Assembly (NCBI RefSeq): GCF_019443125.1
Contig: NZ_JAHYXK010000002.1
Span: forward strand, 62,001-126,000
DNA: 64,000 bases
From: Pontibacter aydingkolensis
GTDB lineage: Bacteria > Bacteroidota > Bacteroidia > Cytophagales > Hymenobacteraceae
Direction of reading: 5' to 3'
The notes under the pieces are model-generated. The model worked only from the letters and a program-made list of their open reading frames with translations. It had not been told where the DNA came from and did not search any database. Positions 17,565 through 27,100 of this stretch are shown one piece after another. The number at the start of each line of letters is the position of its first letter. The stretch's first letter is position 1. The position numbers were made by a program, and so were the translations under genes.

Positions 17565-18752
17565 ATGGGTAAGAAACAATTTTATGACACTGCCAAGCCG
17601 CAGGAAACCGCGGTACTGGTAGCCGTACCTGGCTACCGCCAAACCGATGAGCAAACCGATGAGTATCTTGACGAACTTGCTTTCTTAACTGAAACGGCAG
17701 GAGCCCAGGCTGTAAAACGATTTGTACAGAAACTGGACAAGCCCGACAGGGCCACCTTTGTAGGAAGCGGTAAACTGGACGAGATAAATGCTTATGTAAA
17801 AGAGCATAATATAGATATGGTGATCTTCGACGATGACCTTAGCCCTTCGCAGGTACGTAACATTGAGCGTGAGCTGCAGGTAAAGATCGTTGACCGCAGC
17901 TTGCTTATACTTGATATTTTTGCTCTTCGCGCCAAAACAGCCCAGGCCCACGCCCAGGTAGAAATGGCCCAGTACCAGTACTTGCTGCCGCGCCTTACCA
18001 ACCTCTGGACCCACTTATCCAAGCAAAAAGGTGGTATTGGTATGAAAGGCCCCGGTGAAACGGAGATCGAGACTGACCGGCGTATTGTGCGCGAAAAAAT
18101 AACATTGCTTAAAGAGCGACTTAAAAAGTTTGAGAAGCAGAACTTTGAGCAGCGCAAAGCCAGAGCAGGCATTGTGCGCGTGGCACTTGTGGGGTATACT
18201 AACGTAGGCAAATCCACACTGATGAACCTGCTCTCTAAATCAGAGGTGTTTGCTGAGAACAAGCTGTTTGCCACCGTAGATGCCACTGTGCGCAAAGTAG
18301 TGCTGGAGAACGTGCCATTCCTGTTATCCGATACCGTAGGGTTTATCCGCAAATTGCCAACAAAGCTTATCGAGTCGTTTAAATCTACTTTGGATGAGAT
18401 TCGTGAGGCAGACCTGCTAGTGCATGTAGTGGATGTGTCGCATCCTTCTTTTGAGGACCACATTGCCGTGGTAAACGAAACCTTAAAAGACATTAATTCT
18501 GCAGATAAGCCGGTGCTACTGGTTTTCAATAAGATAGACCAGTACTTAAAGCAGCGTGAGCAGGAGCTAAAAGAAGAGGAAGCCGATGTGCGTCCGTCTA
18601 TCGACGACCTGAAAGCAACATACATGGCAAAAGAGCATGCTCCTGCCTTGTTTATCTCAGCTACTAATAAACTGAATATCGATGAGTTACGCGAAGAGTT
18701 ACAACGCCGTGTAGCTGAGCTTCATTTTGAACGTTACCCGAACAACGTTTAA
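17565..18752 (+). CDS. hflX: Ribosome-associated GTPase HflX
   Basis: 395 aa. N-terminal HflX domain with 'VGSGKLDEI' and 'DDDLSPSQVRN'; the Gly-rich 'KGPGETEIETDRR' linker; coiled coil; then the G domain with G1 'GYTNVGKST' (about 208-216), G3 'DTVGFI' and G4 'NKID'. HflX splits stalled 70S ribosomes after stress. It begins 3 bp after the SirB-cytochrome gene and is followed by a terminator. Confidence 0.96.
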   Translation: MGKKQFYDTAKPQETAVLVAVPGYRQTDEQTDEYLDELAFLTETAGAQAVKRFVQKLDKPDRATFVGSGKLDEINAYVKEHNIDMVIFDDDLSPSQVRNIERELQVKIVDRSLLILDIFALRAKTAQAHAQVEMAQYQYLLPRLTNLWTHLSKQKGGIGMKGPGETEIETDRRIVREKITLLKERLKKFEKQNFEQRKARAGIVRVALVGYTNVGKSTLMNLLSKSEVFAENKLFATVDATVRKVVLENVPFLLSDTVGFIRKLPTKLIESFKSTLDEIREADLLVHVVDVSHPSFEDHIAVVNETLKDINSADKPVLLVFNKIDQYLKQREQELKEEEADVRPSIDDLKATYMAKEHAPALFISATNKLNIDELREELQRRVAELHFERYPNNV

Positions 18753-18812
18753 AGTATAGATTTATACTTTGTTTGAAGGAGGAAGCTGCTGATGCGGCTT
18801 CCTCTTTTGTTT
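18751..18812 (+). terminator. Terminator after hflX, preceded by an inverted AAAGTATA pair
   Basis: AAAGTATA and TATACTTT face each other at 18751-18770. A second stem GAGGAAGC / GCTTCCTC (18779-18804) with TTTTGTTTT follows. The second hairpin is a normal terminator; the first is another instance of the genome motif paired at a gene end. Confidence 0.75.
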
Positions 18813-18943
18813 TAAACACCAGTGCTTTCCTTCTTAAAGAGTGCCGGGGCGACGTAACACAACCAATTACCCCTAGTTTCAGTAAGTAGCAAAGCTACTA
18901 TTGTTGCCGGTTTGGCAGCAACAGCACAAGATATACTAACCAT

Positions 18944-19438
18944 ATGAAGACGCTATACATCCTGAGGCACGCTAAATCGAGCTGGGACTTTGATGAGCTC
19001 AGTGATCACGATCGCCCTTTAAATAAGCGTGGGCGCAACGATGCACAACTGATGGGGCAGGAACTCTCTGGCAGGGGCGCAATTCCAGCTCTTATTGTGT
19101 CTAGTTCTGCGGTGAGGGCTATCACCACGGCTACTCTGGTGGGAAGGGAAATGAAATTCGAAACAGAAGACATTGTTGTAACCGACAAAATTTATGGTGC
19201 AGATAAGCACGAATTGCTGGATGTTGTGCATAATACACCTTCTGATGTAGACTCTGTAATGTTGGTAGGGCACAATGAGCCTATCTCGGAGTTTGCCAAC
19301 ATGCTTAGCCCAGAACACGTTGTTAGCCTGCCTACAACAGGTGTGGTGGCCCTGAGTTTTAACTGCGACAGCTGGTACGACATCAGTAAAGAAAACGCTT
19401 CATTACTTTTTTACGACTTCCCCAAAAATTACAAATAG
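18944..19438 (+). CDS. sixA: Histidine phosphatase, SixA family
   Basis: 164 aa. The phosphohistidine motif is 'LYILRHAKSSWD' (acceptor His9), with 'DRPLNKRG', 'SSSAVRAITTA' and the second catalytic His in 'LVGHNEPIS'. SixA removes phosphate from phosphohistidine on proteins such as HPt domains or NPr. It sits 73 bp upstream of ppk1, suggesting a link with phosphate metabolism in this lineage. The molecular target is unknown here. Confidence 0.9.
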   Translation: MKTLYILRHAKSSWDFDELSDHDRPLNKRGRNDAQLMGQELSGRGAIPALIVSSSAVRAITTATLVGREMKFETEDIVVTDKIYGADKHELLDVVHNTPSDVDSVMLVGHNEPISEFANMLSPEHVVSLPTTGVVALSFNCDSWYDISKENASLLFYDFPKNYK

Positions 19439-19511
19439 CCGGAGCATACTTAGCTGCTTGCTCCTGCACAAGCCAACAATTATCCTGTAAAAAAGCAGGC
19501 ACCCGATAACA

Positions 19512-21623
19512 ATGGAAAAAGATATTACAAAAGAGGCCAAAGCCACTCCCGAATACCCACTTACCAACAGAGAACTGAGCTGGCTTGCCTTTAACTATAG
19601 AGTATTACAAGAGGCAAAGGATAAGAAAGTGCCTCTCCTGGAGCGTATTAAATTCATGGCTATCTTTTCGTCGAACCTCGATGAGTACTTTAAAGTAAGA
19701 GTAGCCACACTTAAGCGCCTGATCAAACTTAAAAAGAAAACCCGCCAAAAACTGGATGAAGACCCCTCCGACACTTTTGACCAGGTGATGCAGGAGGTTA
19801 AGCGCCAGCAGGAAGAGTTCGGAAAGGTTTTCCGTGAAAGTATACTGGCAGACCTGCGCAAGCACGACATTCATTTGCTTAACGAAACCGAGCTAAACCC
19901 CGATCAGCAGGAATGGGTAAAAGCCTACTTCCAAGAGACGTTAGAAGAACAGTTGCTGCCTATTATACTTGATGCGACAGACACGCACCTGTTCCTGAAA
20001 GACCAGACTGTATACTTAGGCATACACATGCTAGAGCCAACTGGCAAAGAGGAAGACAACAAGCCGGAGCGTTTTGCTATGCTCGAGATACCGACTAAAA
20101 AGCTGGGTAGCCGGTTTGTAAAGCTGCCTACAGTCGACAACAAGCGTAATGTTATGTTTATTGATGATGTTATTCGCTTTTGCCTACCATTGCTTTTCCC
20201 GGAGTATACCCGGTTTCATGCACATGCTGTAAAAGTATCCAGAGATGCTGAGCTCGATATTGAGGAAGAAGTATCGGGTAACCTGATGGCCAAGATCCGG
20301 AAAAGCCTGAAGAAACGTGAAACCGGCTACCCGGCCCGCCTTCTATACGATCCCGAAACACCCAAAGTACTATTGGACCGGATGATGGTGCACACGGCTA
20401 TAACAGAGGAAGAGCTGGTGGAAGGCAGTAAGTACCACAACTTCCGCGACTTCTTTCAGTTTCCGGACTTTAACCTGCCAGAGCTAAAGTATAAGCCACA
20501 GCCTACGCTAGTACACCCGGAACTGGAGAAAGAGAAAAGCATTATAGCTGCCATGCAAAAAAAGGATTACCTGGTGCATTACCCGTACCAGTCATTTGAG
20601 TATGTGCTGCGTTTGTTTGACGAAGCCGCCGACGACCCTAAGGTTACAGCCATGAGTGCCACGCTGTATCGTGTGGCCGATAAATCGGCTATTGCCAAAG
20701 CACTTGTTAGGGCTGCCAAAAACGGCAAAATGGTAACAGTGGTAGTAGAGCTAAAGGCACGCTTTGATGAAGAGTCGAATATTTTTTGGGCGGGTAAGCT
20801 ACAAAAGGCCGGGGCTAACGTGATTTTTGGGCTGCCAGACCTTAAGGTACACTCCAAGCTGGGGCTGATAACCCGCAACGAAAACGGCAAGCTGGTAAAC
20901 TATGCTTATCTGAGCACCGGCAATTATAACGAGGACACCTCTAAAATATACGCAGACCATGCCCTGTTTACCTCAGACATTCGCCTGACAAAAGACATGG
21001 AGCAGGTGTTCGAGTTTTTTATAGATCGCCAGCCAGACAAGAAGTTTAAGCACCTGCTGGTTGCCCCTATCAACATGCGGCAAAGCTTTGTTAAACTCAT
21101 CGACAAAGAGATAAAAAATGCCCAAAAGGGGTTACCTGCAAGTATGATCTTAAAGATGAATGCCCTGCAGGACGAACGCATCATCAAGAAACTATACACA
21201 GCCAGCCAGGCAGGGGTAAAAATAAAGCTACTGGTGCGTGGTATCTGCTGCCTTGTGCCCGGTGTAAAAGGCATCAGCGAAAACATTGAGGTACGCAGCA
21301 TAGTAGACCGCTACCTGGAGCATGCCCGGGTATACATTTTCCATAACAACGGCGACGAAAAATACTATGTGGCCTCTGCCGATTGGATGACCCGTAACCT
21401 AAGCCGCCGTGTGGAAGTGGCATTTCCGCTGTACCATCAAAACCTTGTAGATGAGGTAAGATCTCTGATAGATTTCCAGTTGAACGACGATACCAAAGCC
21501 CGTAAAGTTGACAACACGTATTTTTCTGAGACAGACAAACCAGATATCCGCTCACAGTATGCTTCTTATGATTACCTGCGCAGCCTGGTGCCGGACGATA
21601 TGGAGCCAGCCTGCAAACACTAG
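19512..21623 (+). CDS. ppk1: Polyphosphate kinase 1
   Basis: 703 aa, full length. N-terminal domain with 'NRELSWLAFNYRVL' and 'FSSNLDEYFKVR'; two PLD-like catalytic domains, with the autophosphorylated His near residue 446 in 'LKVHSKLGLI', 'STGNYNED' and the second-domain 'ASADWMTRNL'. It reversibly makes long-chain polyphosphate from ATP. It probably shares a transcript with sixA and ends at a perfect palindromic terminator. Confidence 0.97.
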   Translation: MEKDITKEAKATPEYPLTNRELSWLAFNYRVLQEAKDKKVPLLERIKFMAIFSSNLDEYFKVRVATLKRLIKLKKKTRQKLDEDPSDTFDQVMQEVKRQQEEFGKVFRESILADLRKHDIHLLNETELNPDQQEWVKAYFQETLEEQLLPIILDATDTHLFLKDQTVYLGIHMLEPTGKEEDNKPERFAMLEIPTKKLGSRFVKLPTVDNKRNVMFIDDVIRFCLPLLFPEYTRFHAHAVKVSRDAELDIEEEVSGNLMAKIRKSLKKRETGYPARLLYDPETPKVLLDRMMVHTAITEEELVEGSKYHNFRDFFQFPDFNLPELKYKPQPTLVHPELEKEKSIIAAMQKKDYLVHYPYQSFEYVLRLFDEAADDPKVTAMSATLYRVADKSAIAKALVRAAKNGKMVTVVVELKARFDEESNIFWAGKLQKAGANVIFGLPDLKVHSKLGLITRNENGKLVNYAYLSTGNYNEDTSKIYADHALFTSDIRLTKDMEQVFEFFIDRQPDKKFKHLLVAPINMRQSFVKLIDKEIKNAQKGLPASMILKMNALQDERIIKKLYTASQAGVKIKLLVRGICCLVPGVKGISENIEVRSIVDRYLEHARVYIFHNNGDEKYYVASADWMTRNLSRRVEVAFPLYHQNLVDEVRSLIDFQLNDDTKARKVDNTYFSETDKPDIRSQYASYDYLRSLVPDDMEPACKH

Positions 21624-21628
21624 AAGTG

Positions 21629-21688
21629 CAAAGTATAAACGGTGAGAGGCTGCCCTTGCAAGGGCAGCCTCTCACCGTTTATACTTTG
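21629..21688. terminator. Perfect 60-bp palindrome after ppk1
   Basis: The whole 60 bases equal their reverse complement: outer arms CAAAGTATAAACGG, inner GTGAGAGGCTGCCCTTG. The motif AAAGTATA forms the base of the stem. It is a bidirectional terminator between ppk1 and the leftward barrel gene. The lack of any mismatch or real loop is unusual. Confidence 0.88.
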
Positions 21689-21756
21689 TTGTTAAGCTAT
21701 ATTTACCTGTTGCCCATAAAGTAGTGTGCAGATAAATTTTGCTTTAATCTATTTAA

Positions 21757-22788
21757 CTACCTGTTGCTGCTTCTCTCTGTCCACTTGCGTGGCGGCACCA
21801 GAAACAATTGCACCTCCACATATCCCGCGCCGGCAAGATCGTTTGTTATCAACTCATCAGTAGAGCCAACTTCATCAAAAATACGATGCCTGTAGTACCT
21901 CCTGTAACCACCTTCCACTCCAAACCATAAAAAGTCATAAATCTCACGCTCCATGCGCAAAAGCCCTTTTATGTCTGTGCGGCGTAGTTCTATTTCACCA
22001 AATCGCCTTAAATTAGTTTCATCAGCAAAAATATCGTAGCTGGCACCTTCCAGCCTGTATCCTGTATAGAAAAGGGTTTTCTCGTTGGCATTATAGCGTA
22101 ACCTGACATTAGCCGGAAAAATCGATTCTACGCCCCACTTCGGGTTAAAAGTTCGGTTATACAAAATACCTGGGTATATTCTCTGCCTGCCAAAAGTATA
22201 ACCCCATTGCAAACCAACACCAATAGCAAAATCAGGAGTTTTTTTCCATCCGTAAGCCAAGTCAACAGTAGCCTTCAGGTAATCAGATATTTTGATATTA
22301 TCGCGGGTATAATCTCCATTGAGTTCTCCTTTTACCCGTATCAGATAAAAATTACGCACATTTAAAGAGTGCAGGTATGCCAACTGTAACCCGATGCTCT
22401 TCAGGTTCTTGTCTTCCAGGTAACGGTACAGGTCATAGGATGACTCATTAAGCCCGGCGAAGTTGAATTCCTCCAGTTCGTAATCGAAGCCAAGTATAAC
22501 CTTAGTCTGAGGCTTATTAACAAGTGGGGCCAGTGCTCGCACAGAGAATTTATTATGCCGCCTGATACGTCCTTCTCCGTTACCCAGACTAGGATCATCA
22601 GACTCAGACTTTATTCCAAAATCGGGCAGGCGTTCATACTTTATTACCACGCCCTGCGGTTTACCCATGCCACGTACACCCGGGGAAGCATACTCTACCA
22701 CAGACTCGATTTCCCGCCCCTGCGCCTTTGCACCGGAGTTTAAAGAAAGAATAGCTAGAGATATAAAAAGTAGTTTAGGTAGTTTCAT
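21757..22788 (-). CDS. Exported outer-membrane beta-barrel protein (DUF6268-like)
   Basis: 343 aa. Signal peptide to about 'AKAQ' (residue 23), then alternating strands typical of an outer-membrane barrel ('VILGFDYELEEF', 'GYTFGRQRIYPG', 'LFYTGYRLEG'). The order of strands and motif 'VRLRYNANEKTLFYTGY' recalls the DUF6268 family, a tentative call made from memory. It is transcribed from downstream of the Omp85 fusion gene with an 86-bp gap, so it may be its operon partner. Confidence 0.75.
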   Translation of the reverse strand: MKLPKLLFISLAILSLNSGAKAQGREIESVVEYASPGVRGMGKPQGVVIKYERLPDFGIKSESDDPSLGNGEGRIRRHNKFSVRALAPLVNKPQTKVILGFDYELEEFNFAGLNESSYDLYRYLEDKNLKSIGLQLAYLHSLNVRNFYLIRVKGELNGDYTRDNIKISDYLKATVDLAYGWKKTPDFAIGVGLQWGYTFGRQRIYPGILYNRTFNPKWGVESIFPANVRLRYNANEKTLFYTGYRLEGASYDIFADETNLRRFGEIELRRTDIKGLLRMEREIYDFLWFGVEGGYRRYYRHRIFDEVGSTDELITNDLAGAGYVEVQLFLVPPRKWTERSSNR

Positions 22789-22874
22789 AGTTTGATAGTT
22801 GAATGGGGCTTAAATAAAGTAAAGTACCGTATAGTGTCTGGCACTTTACTTTATACTTCTAATTTTATTTTGTG

Positions 22875-25800
22875 TTAAAAAAAGAAGCCAAAATTCAGCA
22901 TCCAGAGCTTATCCACTTCTCCTACCGAGTATGTAAGCGACAACAACGAACGGTTTAATGTTTCTGCCCATATACCACCTCCATAACCAGTATGCAGACT
23001 ACGGAAAAAAGCCTGTTTAGGGTCATCATCATGATAGACCCGCCCAGCATCCAGTAGCCCTAGCGCACCAAATTTGCCCGGCGCCAGGTACAGGTTATAC
23101 TTAAACAGCTCCAGGCGTGCTTCGCCGTTTATATACACATTGCTCCTGCCTGCAAAGCGCGTACGCCGGTACCCGCGCAGGTTCTCTGTGCCTCCCAGGG
23201 TATTGGCCTGGTAAAAACGGTAATCCCCGAAGTTATGGGCCGCCCCTATGCGCCCTGCCCAGGTTAGCTGAAACGGGAAATTAGGGCTTACATAAAACCT
23301 GAACTCTGAGCTTATTCTGGTAAAATTTAAATTCTGGCCTCCTACTTCCTGGTTATAACTGATGCTGTTATACCAGCGCATGCCTATATCCGGATTGTTG
23401 ATAGTGCTGCCGCCACCTAATACCTCCATGTTGGCGTAAGCCGATACGCCTGCATAGTGCTGCACTTCAAAGTCATCGGTTACCGGATCATAAGTACCTG
23501 GCAACAGGTTGCCGGCACGTGCCTCGTCCAGCAGAAAGCTTTCGCGGGTTGGGTAAACCACCTTAAAACGATCGTAAGTCGGGCCAATGCCAATCTTAAA
23601 GAAGGAGGTGAAGTCGCGGTAAAGTGAGGCGTGAGCAGACAACCGTTCAAACCTTACCCTGTAGTAACTATCGTCTATGTCGGAGCCCTGTTGGGTGTTG
23701 TTGCCCAGGCCATAAAAATTACGCTGGTACTTAGGGCCCTGCAACAGTCCGCTAAAGGCCATGTTCCAGTTGCCGATAACCTGCTTCAGATCTCCGGTAT
23801 ATCTTACATTAAATGACTTTGTGAGGAAGGCATAGTTTGCTTCCAGTAAATGCTCGGCTGCATAAGGCACTTTCCTGAACTTATAGGTGCGCAGCAACAG
23901 CCCTGCCCCTATAAAAATACCGTCATCAACGTTATACTCTGTAGACAGGCGCGGCCCAAAATATGGGATATTGTAGTTGTCACGATCGTAGAAGTTAACC
24001 TCCGGAAACTCTTCTGTTTTATCTTTCGTCTCAGGCCCGAATACAAACTTGTTCTCCTCTTCTGTGTCGTATACTATGGTGTGCTTTTTAAGGCCGCTAA
24101 CGCTCGAAGAATCGACAATAACATCTTCATCGGCGCCGCCAATAATACGAACTACTATACTTGAGTTAACATCGCCTGTAACTATAAACTGATCCTGGCC
24201 TCCCATGCCATATAAGCGTAACTCTTTGGTTTCGGAAGTAAGGAAAGTCCGGTTGTACAACTCTTCCAGAATCTCGCCTTCTTTGCTGGTCTTGTAGCCT
24301 GTTACCCGCACTTGCTCGTTGTTCACACGCCTGATCTCAAAACGTTCGTGCTTATTGCTTCCGGCTATATCTACATACTTTGCTAAAAAAGTATAGTACT
24401 CTTCTGCAACGGCAGGCAGCTGCTCCCGCCTTGATTTTAGTTTAGCTGCGATCTCGGGCCCTGAAATATTCCTTACTCCTTCGGGCAACTCATTAACAGC
24501 TGCTTCGATTACCTCATCTGTCATACCAGCCTGTATATCCTGGGCAATCTTTCGCCACTGCTCACGTGTTACCCTGGAGGTAAACGTTCTATCCATTTGC
24601 AGGCCACTCAGGTTTAGCCCAATCACATCTTCAAAATTGTAGCCGAAGTTCTGCACATTTCTAACGCCCCATTTACGGGTAGCAAGCCACGGAAGTATGC
24701 CATCAATTTTAAAGAATGCCTGATCGCGGTCTTCAGGAACAGGTATGTATAAATTGCCTTTGTCTCCTTCTTTTTTGCGCTCTACCCAACGCCACTGCCC
24801 TTCGTGTCTGTCCCAGTCTCCTATTAGCATATCCAGCAAGCGTGCACGCACAAACTCCGGCTGGTCTACTTCATTGTCGTTGTCCTTTATCAGTTCCTGC
24901 AGCAGTTTTTCGGTACCAACCAGGTTTTTGGCGTAGCCCAGGCTGGCTGTTTCTTCGTGGTTCTCGTCGGCATCCTCTTCCAGAAAAGCCAGGGTGTTGC
25001 CAAACTCATCTATGTACTGTCTCAGGTATGGCGTGTTGGGGATGTATACCAGTTTAGGATTTGTATGGAAAACGCCTGCGGCATCGGCAAGCTTGGGCAC
25101 CATAAGCGCACCATAGGGGTGTTGTGCCGATATCTGATCTTGTAGTAAAGCGCGTGCGGCTGTTTCCTGCAGGTATTCTGGTAAGGCCTTCGTTGGGTCC
25201 TTGTCTACAGTGCGCAGGGTATATTCTTTAGCATCGGGGTTCCGCACTTTAAGCGATGCTGTTTGCTTACCTCCACCTTTCTGGTATGGCGTTAAACCAT
25301 CCAGTTCGTTCTTCATATCCAGCAAGGGCGCTTTTACAGGGGTGGCCCACTCTTGCCTGTAGTGTGAGCCCAGCATCTTTTTGCGCAATCCTGATGCGTC
25401 GTAGGCGTTATTGGCAGCCAATACAATGGTGCTGTCTGCGTAATTGGTATCGTCACGCACCAGCGGCACTTCTTTGCGTGGTTTTTTGGCGTAAAGAGCC
25501 GTCCTGAAAGTTATTCTGCCAGTTTCACCTTTACCTTCAGGCTCCCAGAACTCCGTCCATACTTCGCCATTCTCGTAGTACAGCACTTTTGAAAACCCTT
25601 TTACAGCCTGTGTATATGTTGCGTTTCCACCGCCTTTTACATGTTGTATCTTACACCCCGAGCCGCTTACAATATGTGCCAGGTTGTTGTGCTTAAAGTA
25701 CTGCAACGAGTGTTCGTGCCCGGCAGCGTAAATAATGTTGTCATACTTATCAAATATATTGAGCAGGCCCTGAATGTAAGCCTGATAGCGCGGGTGCGGG

Positions 25801-26693
25801 ATATCCTGTAAAATGCCGCCATACTTTCGGGCAAAAGGATAGATAGAACCGATAACAGGCATAGGCAGATACATCCAGTCGCGGAGCATGGTAAACGGGA
25901 AGAGATGGTCGCGAAGTGTAAAGAAACCGCCGTGGTTGCCCCTGGTAAATAAGGGGTGATGGGCTACTATCAATATGTCGCTGCCACTGTTCTTTTCAAT
26001 AACATCCTCCAACTGTATTAAGAAGTCCAGTTCTGTTGCTGCACCGCAATTGCTGTTGTCGCCGTAAGGTCTGTCGAAGGGGTGCAACCACCACTCTGAG
26101 TCTATCGCTATTAAAACAAGGTCGTCGCTGATCTTTACCTCGTAAGGGCCCGGGCAGCCGTTGCCTGGCACAAAGAAATCTCCGCCTACTACAATATTCT
26201 CTTCGGTGAGGTACTCGTTAACATGGTTCTGCTCCCGGATCACATAGTCAAGACCACCCCGGCCACTGTGGTTCCAGTCGTGGTTGCCGGGTATCATGTA
26301 CTTTTCGCCCTCGTAGCCTTTCAGGATATCCAACTGGGCATTCAGGCGCTTTTCCGAAATTTCTCTGTCGTAGCTGCCAACTGGCGGTAAACCGTTGTGA
26401 TACACGTTGTCTCCCAGAAAGATGGTGGCACTTTGCATACCAGCCTCCTCCATTTGTTTCCGCATCAGTATCATAGAAGGTTCTCCATCAAGATCCGGGG
26501 CTCCTACGTCTCCAATAAGAAACACTGTGTAAAGCAGTTTATTTTGAGGGTCCGGCTTATCCTGCTCCCAGTTAAGGGCGGCCCGGCTGTAATATGGCTC
26601 AGTAGATACGCAGGCGGTTAAGACAAATAGCAACAGCGCCAGACATACATACTTTGTGTATAGTCGCCGCTCAGTTAGTAGTTTTTTGATCAT
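22875..26693 (-). CDS. Outer-membrane lipoprotein fusing metallophosphatase, kinase-like region and Omp85-type barrel
   Basis: 1272 aa. Lipobox 'LLFVLTAC' (Cys28). Calcineurin-like phosphatase at about 54-340 with every metal motif: Asp62 'GDVG', Asp95 'GDN', 'GNHD' (137-139), His245-His246 'HHPLF' and 'GHEH' (325-328). Residues about 465-670 look like a protein-kinase-like fold: Gly-rich 'KGGGKQTASLKV', 'YTLRTVDK', 'GDWDRHEGQW' and 'EDRDQAFF'. About 900-1272 is a surface-antigen/Omp85 barrel ('LRGYRRTRF', ending 'MLNFGFFF'). The enzymatic parts should be held at the cell envelope; whether they face the periplasm or the surface is unknown. The kinase-like reading is inference. Confidence 0.85.
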   Translation of the reverse strand: MIKKLLTERRLYTKYVCLALLLFVLTACVSTEPYYSRAALNWEQDKPDPQNKLLYTVFLIGDVGAPDLDGEPSMILMRKQMEEAGMQSATIFLGDNVYHNGLPPVGSYDREISEKRLNAQLDILKGYEGEKYMIPGNHDWNHSGRGGLDYVIREQNHVNEYLTEENIVVGGDFFVPGNGCPGPYEVKISDDLVLIAIDSEWWLHPFDRPYGDNSNCGAATELDFLIQLEDVIEKNSGSDILIVAHHPLFTRGNHGGFFTLRDHLFPFTMLRDWMYLPMPVIGSIYPFARKYGGILQDIPHPRYQAYIQGLLNIFDKYDNIIYAAGHEHSLQYFKHNNLAHIVSGSGCKIQHVKGGGNATYTQAVKGFSKVLYYENGEVWTEFWEPEGKGETGRITFRTALYAKKPRKEVPLVRDDTNYADSTIVLAANNAYDASGLRKKMLGSHYRQEWATPVKAPLLDMKNELDGLTPYQKGGGKQTASLKVRNPDAKEYTLRTVDKDPTKALPEYLQETAARALLQDQISAQHPYGALMVPKLADAAGVFHTNPKLVYIPNTPYLRQYIDEFGNTLAFLEEDADENHEETASLGYAKNLVGTEKLLQELIKDNDNEVDQPEFVRARLLDMLIGDWDRHEGQWRWVERKKEGDKGNLYIPVPEDRDQAFFKIDGILPWLATRKWGVRNVQNFGYNFEDVIGLNLSGLQMDRTFTSRVTREQWRKIAQDIQAGMTDEVIEAAVNELPEGVRNISGPEIAAKLKSRREQLPAVAEEYYTFLAKYVDIAGSNKHERFEIRRVNNEQVRVTGYKTSKEGEILEELYNRTFLTSETKELRLYGMGGQDQFIVTGDVNSSIVVRIIGGADEDVIVDSSSVSGLKKHTIVYDTEEENKFVFGPETKDKTEEFPEVNFYDRDNYNIPYFGPRLSTEYNVDDGIFIGAGLLLRTYKFRKVPYAAEHLLEANYAFLTKSFNVRYTGDLKQVIGNWNMAFSGLLQGPKYQRNFYGLGNNTQQGSDIDDSYYRVRFERLSAHASLYRDFTSFFKIGIGPTYDRFKVVYPTRESFLLDEARAGNLLPGTYDPVTDDFEVQHYAGVSAYANMEVLGGGSTINNPDIGMRWYNSISYNQEVGGQNLNFTRISSEFRFYVSPNFPFQLTWAGRIGAAHNFGDYRFYQANTLGGTENLRGYRRTRFAGRSNVYINGEARLELFKYNLYLAPGKFGALGLLDAGRVYHDDDPKQAFFRSLHTGYGGGIWAETLNRSLLSLTYSVGEVDKLWMLNFGFFF

Positions 26694-27100
26694 AGGTTTA
26701 TTGTACTATAGCACACCCCGCATGTATACAGCATCATATAAGATCTGGTTAGCAACCACACAGGTAATTATAGTAAAATCCAGTCTTATACTTTTAGTGC
26801 TTACCGAGCTTTGCTTATAGCTTTCAAACAAGCTTTTGCATTTCCTGTTACTGGCCGCAGCACACTGTTTCTTGGTTTTACGCGCCAAACGGAAAAGGAA
26901 AACGAGGCTGGATTTCATAAACGAGATGGATTAAAATTTAGTTGTTTACTTGCCACACCTCTATAACTACTCTCTGGAATAGCTGCCTTACTAACAAAAA
27001 ACCGTTTTTACCGTAACCGCAGATTACGAAGTGCTATTTGCACCCTACATACTTTTTCTATACCATTTGCAAGTAGCAACATGGCAGCACCAACTACATT
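26694..27100. other. 407-bp divergent spacer
   Basis: Region between the Omp85 fusion (leftward) and the HD-PycTM gene (rightward). A leftward 70-codon frame (26706-26918) is open but its second half looks random, so I do not call it. A weak rightward promoter may lie at 27037-27069 (TTTG, 20-bp spacer, TACCATTTG with one extra base). Nothing else is supported. Confidence 0.4.

Noticed and set aside
26706..26918. 70-codon leftward frame between the Omp85 fusion and the HD-PycTM gene
   Set aside because: The first half is basic but the second half reads like random translation, and there is no conserved feature or clear promoter.
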